Below, in pieces: positions 1 to 4,875 of a stretch of DNA of 6,921 bases. Position 1 is the stretch's first letter. Each line of letters begins with the position of its first letter. Under the pieces are notes generated by a model that was not told where the DNA came from, made no database searches, and worked only from the letters and a program-made list of their open reading frames with translations. The translations under genes and the position numbers were made by a program. The stretch is from DATHGT01 sp035317605. GTDB lineage: Bacteria; Methylomirabilota; Methylomirabilia; Rokubacteriales; CSP1-6. The stretch lies in contig DATHGT010000198.1 of assembly GCA_035317605.1 (NCBI GenBank), forward strand, positions 1 through 6,921, in the 5' to 3' direction.

Positions 1-93
1 GTAGTAGAGCTGGCCCTTCATCCCGTCGATCGTGCAGATCGCCGAGCGCGCCGCGATCACGTCTTCCAGTCCGGCCTTCCACTCGCTGTCCAT
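1..93 (-). CDS. Citrate synthase-family enzyme, N-terminal 31 codons (partial)
   Basis: Reading the minus strand from the ATG at 93-91 gives 31 codons without a stop, continuing beyond the left edge. The residues GLEDVIAARSAICTIDGMKG closely resemble the extreme N-terminus of citrate and 2-methylcitrate synthases, which typically read G-L-E-x-V-x-A-x-x-S/T-x-I-x-x-I-D-G-x-x-G-x-L-x-Y. In that family the segment precedes the conserved Y-R-G-Y/I stretch, which would begin just outside the window. The enzyme condenses acetyl-CoA with oxaloacetate, or propionyl-CoA in the methylcitrate branch, in the cytoplasm; the fragment cannot tell these apart. The start is well supported by a strong GGAGG-type ribosome site six bases upstream. 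The gene is divergent from the HTH gene at 209. Seen: start, frame and motif. Inferred: identity, since only about a tenth of a usual citrate synthase is present. Confidence 0.72.
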   Translation of the reverse strand, partial: MDSEWKAGLEDVIAARSAICTIDGMKGQLYY

Positions 94-99
94 GGTCGT

Positions 100-108
100 C
101 CTCCTCCT
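100..108 (-). promoter_or_regulatory. Shine-Dalgarno of the citrate synthase-family gene
   Basis: On the minus strand the bases read AGGAGGAGG, a double match to the anti-Shine-Dalgarno complement, ending six bases before the ATG at 93-91. It fixes the start of the minus-strand gene. It is the strongest ribosome-binding site in the window. Confidence 0.75.
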
Positions 109-119
109 CGAGTCGGTCG

Positions 120-132
120 TGTAGACTATACA
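120..132. promoter_or_regulatory. 13-bp interrupted palindrome, candidate operator
   Basis: The bases TGTAGACTATACA form a palindrome with arms TGTA (120-123) and TACA (129-132), an inner A/T pair (125/127) and centre C126; only the 124/128 pair fails. It lies in the most AT-rich stretch of the window, between two divergent genes, and covers the candidate minus-strand -10 box at 125-130. A dimeric repressor bound here would block the citrate synthase promoter. TGTA...TACA arms are seen in sites of several families, including many GntR regulators. The adjacent small HTH protein is another candidate ligand, but nothing in the sequence proves which protein binds. Confidence 0.4.
125..130 (-). 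promoter_or_regulatory. Candidate -10 box of the citrate synthase-family gene
   Basis: The minus strand reads TATAGT here, five of six matches to the sigma-70 consensus TATAAT. A start of transcription about seven bases downstream (near 118) would give a leader of about 25 bases with the ribosome site in the right place. No convincing -35 box is visible at 16-18 bases upstream, so the promoter may need an activator. A plus-strand TATATT at 138-143 could serve the divergent HTH gene, again without a good -35. Confidence 0.35.
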
Positions 133-208
133 TGATTTATATTGATTAAGCTTCATACGCCTCGATGGCGGTGGACGGGGTGCGGGCGCGGCTGGTAGCC
201 TGAGCGCG

Positions 209-481
209 ATGGTCGTGCTGGACGGCGAGGAGTACCTGACGGTCGACGAGGCGGCGCGCCTGCTCGGGGTGAAGCCCGCTACCCTCTACGCCTACGTGAG
301 CCGCGGCGTCCTGCGCAGCTACCGCCAGGGCATCAAGCGCCAGCGCCTCTATCGCCGCTCCGAGATCGAGAGCCTCCTGCGGCTGGCCCCGAGCGGCGCG
401 ACGGCCGAGGCCGCTCCGAAGCGCGCGTCTCGCTGGGCCCCCGACGACATCCCCTTGGCCGAATCCTGGATTCGCGATTAA
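209..481 (+). CDS. Small HTH_17/excisionase-type DNA-binding protein (90 aa)
   Basis: A short cytoplasmic protein made almost entirely of one MerR-like/excisionase-type winged helix-turn-helix. Residues 9-20 (YLTVDEAARLLG) form the first helix. Residues 22-33 (KPATLYAYVSRG) are the recognition helix with the typical T-L-Y-x-Y-x-x-x-G pattern. Basic residues 40-50 and R-L-Y-R-R-S-E-I (46-53) form the wing. Residues 60-90 are a low-complexity Ala/Arg tail ending in LAESWIRD, with no effector or dimerisation domain. The ATG at 209 lacks a clear Shine-Dalgarno, so translation may be weak or leaderless; a GTG at 215 is an alternative. From family knowledge, very similar HTH modules with the TLYAYVSRG core are fused to the N-terminus of some citrate synthases, and here a citrate synthase-family gene lies immediately divergent. 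It is probably a local transcription factor, perhaps acting on the divergent region; target and ligand are unknown. Confidence 0.85.
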   Translation: MVVLDGEEYLTVDEAARLLGVKPATLYAYVSRGVLRSYRQGIKRQRLYRRSEIESLLRLAPSGATAEAAPKRASRWAPDDIPLAESWIRD

Positions 482-487
482 CCAACA

Positions 488-512
488 TGGGGGGCCCCGA
501 ATTGGCCCCCCA
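488..512. terminator. Strong GC hairpin after the HTH gene, terminator-like
   Basis: A perfect nine-base inverted repeat (TGGGGGGCC at 488-496, GGCCCCCCA at 504-512) closes a seven-base loop, CCGAATT. It begins seven bases after the HTH gene's TAA. Position and stability suit transcript termination or 3'-end protection. It is not a classical intrinsic terminator because AAACCCCCC rather than a T-run follows the stem. It could also be one copy of a dispersed intergenic palindrome. Confidence 0.5.
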
Positions 513-531
513 AACCCCCCAACTACGGCTA

Positions 532-552
532 CGCTCCGGCTTCGCCGGGGCG
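532..552. repeat. Second GC hairpin, REP-like palindrome
   Basis: Bases 532-540 (CGCTCCGGC) pair with 544-552 (GCCGGGGCG), giving nine pairs including one G-T, around a TTC loop. A weakly pyrimidine-rich CTCTTCG follows at 553-559. It sits 20 bases after the first hairpin, so the two form a tandem structured block between the HTH gene and the operon. Short CCGGC-TTC-GCCGG palindromes of this kind are often repeated between genes in GC-rich genomes; no second copy is visible here. Confidence 0.4.
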
Positions 553-585
553 CTCTTCGAATTACGGCAAACCCCATACACTGTG

Positions 586-595
586 CTGGTACCAG
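586..595. promoter_or_regulatory. 10-bp perfect palindrome, possible operator
   Basis: CTGGTACCAG is a perfect ten-base palindrome about 70 bases before the operon's first start codon. The symmetry does not extend further on either side. It lies where an operon promoter is expected, but no convincing -35/-10 pair is seen in 553-645. Regulatory meaning is speculative. Confidence 0.2.
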
Positions 596-615
596 GCGCG
601 ATGTGCGAAGGTCCA

Positions 616-645
616 GCGTGAATTCTGACAGGCGTGAATCCTGAC
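616..645 (+). repeat. Two 14-bp direct repeats upstream of the operon
   Basis: GCGTGAATTCTGAC at 616-629 recurs as GCGTGAATCCTGAC at 632-645, one mismatch in fourteen, with a 16-base period. The second copy ends immediately before the GGGGAGG ribosome site of the first operon gene. Possible roles are paired binding half-sites for a regulator, a structured leader element, or a recent small duplication. A spacing of about one and a half helical turns is acceptable for tandem protein binding. Confidence 0.5.
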
Positions 646-652
646 GGGGAGG
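646..652 (+). promoter_or_regulatory. Shine-Dalgarno deciding the oxidoreductase start
   Basis: GGGGAGG lies ten bases before the ATG at 663. A nearer ATG at 655 is only two bases from this site and would stop after three codons (TGA at 664-666), so 663 is the better start for the oxidoreductase. Confidence 0.6.
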
Positions 653-662
653 TCATGACACG

Positions 663-1613
663 ATGAAGATCGCCGCGTATCTGAATGCGGGGAGTAACTT
701 CGGGGCCGCGCTCGATCTGGTGCGCCGCGCGGAAACGCTGGGGTACGAGAGCGTGTGGGTCACTCACGGTGGCGGACGCGATTCGTTCGGGGTGTTGCAG
801 GCGTACGGCGCCGCGGCCCCGCGGCTCGGTCTCGGCAATGGGGTCGTCCCGATCTATCCGCGGCATCCCGTGTCGATGGCCCAGGCCGCGCTCACGCTCT
901 CCGAGATGACGGGTGGGCGCTTCCGCCTGGGCATTGGCGTGAGCCACCGCGCGTCGATGGAGAAGCAGCTCGGGCTCGAGCTGCGCGAGCCGCTCGCCAC
1001 CATGCGCGAGTACGTGGCCGTGCTGCGCGGCGCCATGGGCGAGGGCACCAACTTCCAGGGCCGCCACTACCGCGTGCAATGGACCCTGCAGGTGCCGCAG
1101 CGTCCGCCGGCACCGCCGATCTATCTCGCCACGCTCTCGCCGAAGATGTGCGAGCTGGCCGGCGAGATCGCCGACGGCGCGATCCTCTGGCTCTGCTCGC
1201 CGGCCTACGTGCGCGACGTCGCGGTCCCCGCGTTCGAGCGCGGCCGCCGCCGCGCCGGCAAGACGCTGGCCGACTTCGAGGTCGTCGCCGCGGTGCCGCT
1301 GGCCGTGACCGACGATCCGGCCGGCACCGGCAAGGCATTCCGCGGCGAGCTCACGCGCTATCTCCAGCAGCCGTTCTACCGCGCCATGATGGAGCTCTCC
1401 GGCCTCGGTGAGGCGCTGCGCGCCTTCGACGCGAGCGGCGAGACGCCGGAAGGCGTGGCAGAAGCGCTCGGAGCGGTCGGCGACGCCGCGACGGGCCGCG
1501 CGTACGTGAAGGCGTACCGCGACGCCGGCGTGACGCTCCCCGCGATCCGCCCGATCACCTTCCCCGACGCCCCCTGGTACCGCCGCACGCTGGAGGAAGC
1601 CGCCACCTGGTGA
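663..1613 (+). CDS. LLM-class flavin-dependent oxidoreductase (luciferase-like fold)
   Basis: A 316-residue cytoplasmic enzyme of the bacterial luciferase-like superfamily, close to that family's usual 290-350 residues. Members use FMN or coenzyme F420 to oxidise, reduce or monooxygenate small organic molecules. Family features visible in order: strand 1 MKIAAYLNAG (1-10); LGYESVWV (27-34), the typical G-x-x-S-x-W end of helix 1; P67-R-H-P-V then the A-Q-A-A-L-T-L-S-E-M-T-G-G-R-F-R-L-G-I-G run (73-92); and PPIYLATLSPKMCELAGEIA (151-170) followed by DGAIL, the barrel strand lining the flavin site in F420-type members. There is no signal peptide or membrane segment. It is the first gene of the operon, 19 bases before the permease gene, and the promoter presumably lies in 482-662. 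Cofactor and substrate cannot be read from the sequence. Being co-transcribed with an importer and a hydrolase, it may act on the imported compound, by inference only. Confidence 0.88.
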   Translation: MKIAAYLNAGSNFGAALDLVRRAETLGYESVWVTHGGGRDSFGVLQAYGAAAPRLGLGNGVVPIYPRHPVSMAQAALTLSEMTGGRFRLGIGVSHRASMEKQLGLELREPLATMREYVAVLRGAMGEGTNFQGRHYRVQWTLQVPQRPPAPPIYLATLSPKMCELAGEIADGAILWLCSPAYVRDVAVPAFERGRRRAGKTLADFEVVAAVPLAVTDDPAGTGKAFRGELTRYLQQPFYRAMMELSGLGEALRAFDASGETPEGVAEALGAVGDAATGRAYVKAYRDAGVTLPAIRPITFPDAPWYRRTLEEAATW

Positions 1614-1632
1614 GAGCTGCGGCAAGACCCCC

Positions 1633-2550
1633 ATGCGCCGCTACGTGCTCGCGCGGGTCGGCCAGACGGCGCTGGTGGTGTTCCTGTCGCTCACCGTGGT
1701 GTTCGGGCTCGTGCGGCTCAGCGGCGATCCCGTGCTGTTGTTCATGCCGACCGATATCCAGGCCAAGGACGTCGAGGAGTTCCGCCAGCGCCTGGGCTTC
1801 AACGATCCGCTCGCGGTTCAGTACGCGCGCTTTCTCGGCGGCGCCCTTCGCGGAGACTTCGGCCAGTCGCTGCGTTACAGGCAGGACGCGCTCGGCCTCG
1901 TGCTCGAGCGCCTGCCCGCGACGCTGCTGCTCGCCGCGACCGCGGTCGCGCTGACGCTGGTGATCGCGATCCCGCTCGGCGTGATCTCTGCGGTGCGTCG
2001 CGACACGTTGATCGACCACGCGGCGACGCTGGCCACCGTGCTCGGTCAGGCCGTCCCCGGATTCTGGCTCGGGCTCATGCTGATCTACGTCTTCGCCGTG
2101 CAGCTCCGGTGGCTGCCCACCGGGGGGACGGGCAGTCTTGCTCACCTGGTGATGCCGGCCGCGGTGCTGGCGGCGTTCTTCGCGGCGCGCATCGCGCGGC
2201 TCACGCGGTCGACCGTGCTGGAGGCGCTGGGCGAGGACTACGTATTGACGGCGCGCGCCAAGGGACTGGCCGCGATGAGCGTGATCGGCAAGCACGCGCT
2301 CCGCAACGCGGCCATCCCCGTGCTCACGCTGGCCGGGCTCGAAGTCGGCCAGCTCCTCGGCGGCGCGGTCATCACCGAGACGATCTTCGCGTGGCCGGGG
2401 CTCGGTCGGCTCACCGTGCAAGCGTTGCTGAACCGCGATTTTCCCGTCGTGCTCGCGGCGGTCTTCGTCACCTCGGCGACGTACACGCTCATCAACCTGG
2501 CCGTCGATCTCGCCTACGGCTGGCTCGATCCGCGGGTGCGCGTGACGTGA
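1633..2550 (+). CDS. Peptide/nickel-type ABC transporter permease, DppB family
   Basis: A 305-residue inner-membrane protein forming half of the translocation channel of a family-5 (dipeptide/oligopeptide/nickel) ABC importer. It starts with the DppB-type MRRYVLARVGQT signature. Predicted membrane segments are near residues 9-28, 97-120, 132-156, 170-188, 228-250 and 272-296, with the DppB periplasmic region (30-95) containing GDPV (31-34) and LRGDFGQSL (72-80). The cytoplasmic EAA loop that docks the ATPase is intact at about 197-229 (EALGEDYVLTARAKGL, later HALRNAAIP). The C-terminal D-L-A-Y-G-W-L-D-P-R-V-R is also typical. No clear Shine-Dalgarno precedes the ATG, so translation is probably coupled to the upstream gene 19 bases away. 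Its stop overlaps the GTG of the next permease by four bases. The substrate class (peptide-like) is a family inference; nickel, opines or glutathione are alternatives. Confidence 0.94.
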   Translation: MRRYVLARVGQTALVVFLSLTVVFGLVRLSGDPVLLFMPTDIQAKDVEEFRQRLGFNDPLAVQYARFLGGALRGDFGQSLRYRQDALGLVLERLPATLLLAATAVALTLVIAIPLGVISAVRRDTLIDHAATLATVLGQAVPGFWLGLMLIYVFAVQLRWLPTGGTGSLAHLVMPAAVLAAFFAARIARLTRSTVLEALGEDYVLTARAKGLAAMSVIGKHALRNAAIPVLTLAGLEVGQLLGGAVITETIFAWPGLGRLTVQALLNRDFPVVLAAVFVTSATYTLINLAVDLAYGWLDPRVRVT

Positions 2551-3350
2551 TCCGGCGCGTGCTCGGCGTGGGCTTGACGCTCGCGGTGGTGATCGCCGCC
2601 CTCGCGGCGCCGTGGCTCGCGCCCCACGATCCCGCTCGGACGGATTTCGGCCAGAGCCTGAAACCGCCGGGAACGCCGGGCCACCCGCTCGGGACTGACC
2701 AGCTCGGCCGCGACCTGATGGCCCGCGTGCTGCACGGCGCGCGCCTCGCGCTGTTCATCGGCGCCTGCACGGTGCTCGTCACCGCGGTGGTGGGTGGATT
2801 GCTCGGGCTCGTGACTGGCTTCGTCGAGCGCTGGCCTTCGGCCGTCATCATGCGCCTGGCCGACGTGCAGCTCTCGTTTCCGTTCATCCTGCTCGCCATG
2901 ACCATCAACGTGATCGTCGGTCTCGGGCTGCGCAACATCATCGTCAGCCTATCGGCTGCCGGATGGGTCGTGTATGCTCGCGTGGTGCGCGGCGAAGTGC
3001 TCTCGGTGAAGCAACGCGATTTCGTCCAGGCCGCCTCAGCGCTGGGCGCCGGGCGCGCCCGGTTGCTCTTCCGCCACGTGCTCCCCAACGTCGCGCCCAC
3101 GATCGTGGTGGTGGCCAGCCTGCAGTTCTCCCAGTTCGTGGTGGCCGAGGCCGCCATCAGCTTCCTGGGCTTCGGCGTGCAACCGCCGACTCCCGCGTGG
3201 GGCAGCATGCTCGCCGAGAGCCGCGACTTCCTCTATGTGGCCTGGTGGCTCGCCGCGTTCCCGGGCGCCGCGCTGGCCCTGACCGCGCTCGGCGTGAACC
3301 TGCTCGGCGATTGGCTCCGCGACACCCTCGATCCCAAGCTCTCCGTATAA
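2547..3350 (+). CDS. Peptide/nickel-type ABC transporter permease, DppC family
   Basis: A 267-residue inner-membrane partner of the preceding permease. I chose the GTG at 2547 because it gives a GTGA overlap with the previous stop and places the first hydrophobic segment right at the N-terminus (VIRRVLGVGLTLAVVIAALA). Longer in-frame readings run antigen-like Arg/Ala sequence over the previous gene and are artefacts. DppC hallmarks are HDPARTDF (27-34), HPLGTDQLGRDLMARVLHGA (46-65), the EAA docking loop at 150-181 (E-V-L..., QAASALGAGRARLL, RHVLPN) and AEAAISFLGFGVQPPTPAWG (200-219). The C-terminus carries NLLGDWLRDTLDPK (251-264). Membrane segments lie near 6-24, 67-91, 107-126, 130-147, 183-205 and 229-253. 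It is slightly shorter at the N-terminus than many DppC proteins, which carry a further cytoplasmic leader. It should pair with the DppB-type subunit; no ATPase gene follows in the window. Confidence 0.93.
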   Translation: MIRRVLGVGLTLAVVIAALAAPWLAPHDPARTDFGQSLKPPGTPGHPLGTDQLGRDLMARVLHGARLALFIGACTVLVTAVVGGLLGLVTGFVERWPSAVIMRLADVQLSFPFILLAMTINVIVGLGLRNIIVSLSAAGWVVYARVVRGEVLSVKQRDFVQAASALGAGRARLLFRHVLPNVAPTIVVVASLQFSQFVVAEAAISFLGFGVQPPTPAWGSMLAESRDFLYVAWWLAAFPGAALALTALGVNLLGDWLRDTLDPKLSV

Positions 3351-3354
3351 GGAG
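3349..3354 (+). promoter_or_regulatory. Shine-Dalgarno of the binding-protein gene
   Basis: AAGGAG overlaps the TAA stop of the DppC-type permease and stands six bases before the ATG at 3361. This is much stronger than the sites of the permeases. It agrees with the higher copy number that periplasmic binding proteins need relative to their membrane partners. Confidence 0.7.
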
Positions 3355-3360
3355 ATCGCG

Positions 3361-4875
3361 ATGCGAACCCTGATGCTGCTCGTCTCCGTCCTCGTGGTGG
3401 CCGTCCCGGCGCTCGCGCAGGACCGGATCGGGCGCAAGGAGATCGTGGTGGGGATCGCGGCGGAGCCGCGGACGATGCTGGCGGTGACGATCGTGGACTG
3501 GACGACCAACACCCAGCTCGAGCACATGTACGACCGCCTGCTCGATCGCGACGCCAAGACCCTCAAGCCCAAGCCGATGCTGGCCACGAGCTGGAAGATC
3601 GTCAACGACACGACCTGGGAATTCACGCTCCGTCAGGGCGTGAAGTTCCACAACGGCGAGCCGTTCAACGCCCAGTCGGTGAAGGCCACGCTCGACTACA
3701 TCCTGAATCCCGCGAGCAAGTCGCACTACCAGGCGTACTGGAAGGCGGTCAAGGAAGTCCAGGTCGTCAACGACTACACCGTGCGCTTCGTGACCGACAA
3801 GCCGTGGCCGGCCCTGATCGATCGCATCTCGCTGACCGATTTCCTCGTGCTGCCCGCCAAGGCGCTGAAGGAGGGGGGGCCCGAGAAGCTCGCGCAGCAT
3901 CCGATCGGCACCGGCCCCTTCCGCTTCGTGGAGTGGAAGCGCGACGAGCGTCTGGTGATGGAGCGCAATCCCGACTATTGGGCGGGACCGGCCGACGTGA
4001 GCCGCGTGACGTTCCGCTTCATCCCCGAGTTCAGCGCGCGGCTGGCCGCGATGCTCTCGGGCGAGATCGACATCATGAAGGACGTGCCGCCCCACGTGGT
4101 CGAGGCGGTGGACAAGAGCGGACGCGCGAAGGTGCGCTCGGCGGTGTCCTCGCGCATCAACTATCTCGCGCTGGTGACCCTCAAGCCCGGACCCATGCAG
4201 GACGTGCGGGTGCGCCGGGCCATGAGCCACGCCGTCGACGTGGACGAGCTGATCGCCAAGGTGCTCCAGGGCCGGGCGACCAAGATCTGCGGACCGCTGT
4301 CGCCGGCCAACGTCGACTACGCGCCGGTCGAGTGCTACAAGCACGATCCCGCCCGCGCCCAGGCGCTGTTCAAGGAAGCGGGCGTCGATCCCGCGAAGCT
4401 CCAGCTCACGCTCGACACGCCGTCGGGGCGCTATCCACTCGACAAGGACGTGTCGCTGGCCATCGCCGCCCAGCTCCAGCGTCTCGGCATCAAGACCAGC
4501 GTGGTCGTCAACGAGTGGGGGACGCACCTCGACAAGGTGAAGAACCGGACGACCGGCGAGCTGTTCTATCTCGGATGGGGCCCGGCGATCTTCGGCCAGA
4601 CCGTGATGGAGCCGCTGTTCAAGGCCGACCAGACCTACGCGTCCTACGGCAACAACAAGGTCGTGGACGACAAGGTCGCGCGGGCCATCACCATCGTCGA
4701 CGCGCGCGCTCGCGCGGCCGCCTACGCCGAGCTGCAGAAGCTGATCCACGACGAGGCGCCGTGGGTGTTCCTCTGGCAGCAGCACGATCTGTATGGCGTG
4801 GCCAACCACGTCGAGTGGACACCGCGCGCCGACGAGAAGGTGTGGATGTACGAGGCCAAGGTGACCCCTCGATGA
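3361..4875 (+). CDS. ABC transporter substrate-binding protein, family 5 (SBP_bac_5)
   Basis: A 504-residue periplasmic receptor that delivers solute to the two permeases. Residues 1-19 are a Sec signal peptide (MRTLMLLVSVLVVAVPALA), with probable cleavage after A-L-A before Q20-D; there is no lipobox cysteine, so it should be soluble rather than a lipoprotein. Family-5 hallmarks are the start of the mature domain, KEIVVGIAAEP (26-36), and then W78...TTWEFTLRQGVKFHNGEPF (84-102), followed by the A-x-S-V-K-A-T-L-D-Y helix. The PIGTGPFRFVEWKRDERLVM stretch (181-200), with ERNPDYW at 201-207, is the strongest family signature. A late W-G-x-A-x-F-G-Q region (from about 400) lines the binding cleft in relatives. 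Family members bind di- or oligopeptides, nickel chelates, glutathione, opines or other small molecules; the ligand here is unknown. Its stop overlaps the ATG of the amidohydrolase (ATGA), linking uptake and hydrolysis. Confidence 0.95.
   Translation: MRTLMLLVSVLVVAVPALAQDRIGRKEIVVGIAAEPRTMLAVTIVDWTTNTQLEHMYDRLLDRDAKTLKPKPMLATSWKIVNDTTWEFTLRQGVKFHNGEPFNAQSVKATLDYILNPASKSHYQAYWKAVKEVQVVNDYTVRFVTDKPWPALIDRISLTDFLVLPAKALKEGGPEKLAQHPIGTGPFRFVEWKRDERLVMERNPDYWAGPADVSRVTFRFIPEFSARLAAMLSGEIDIMKDVPPHVVEAVDKSGRAKVRSAVSSRINYLALVTLKPGPMQDVRVRRAMSHAVDVDELIAKVLQGRATKICGPLSPANVDYAPVECYKHDPARAQALFKEAGVDPAKLQLTLDTPSGRYPLDKDVSLAIAAQLQRLGIKTSVVVNEWGTHLDKVKNRTTGELFYLGWGPAIFGQTVMEPLFKADQTYASYGNNKVVDDKVARAITIVDARARAAAYAELQKLIHDEAPWVFLWQQHDLYGVANHVEWTPRADEKVWMYEAKVTPR

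Noticed and set aside
489..520. G-quadruplex in the minus strand
   Set aside because: Only three suitable G runs (two G6, one G4) lie close together. A canonical four-run intramolecular quadruplex is not present, and the duplex hairpin is the simpler structure.
146..577. Minus-strand open frame (143 codons) over the HTH gene and hairpins
   Set aside because: It reads through the inverted repeats and the HTH gene, has no start context, and its Arg/Ala/Gly composition shows no domain.
655..666. Three-codon leader ORF (ATG ACA CGA TGA) overlapping the oxidoreductase start
   Set aside because: Its ATG is only two bases from the Shine-Dalgarno, too close for efficient initiation. It most likely arises by chance from the ATG..ATGA spacing.
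333..1634. Minus-strand open frame (433 codons) across the HTH gene, spacer and oxidoreductase
   Set aside because: It crosses three unrelated sequence contexts, including the hairpin block, with low-complexity composition.
2109..2546. Upstream extension of the DppC-type permease frame
   Set aside because: The added residues are Arg/Gly/His-rich and overlie the DppB gene out of frame. The GTG at 2547 with a 4-base overlap is the sensible start.
3157..4809. Long minus-strand open frame (550 codons) opposite the binding protein
   Set aside because: Composition is His/Arg/Gly/Leu-rich with no recognisable domain. It lies wholly antisense to well-supported genes and is a by-product of GC-biased third positions.
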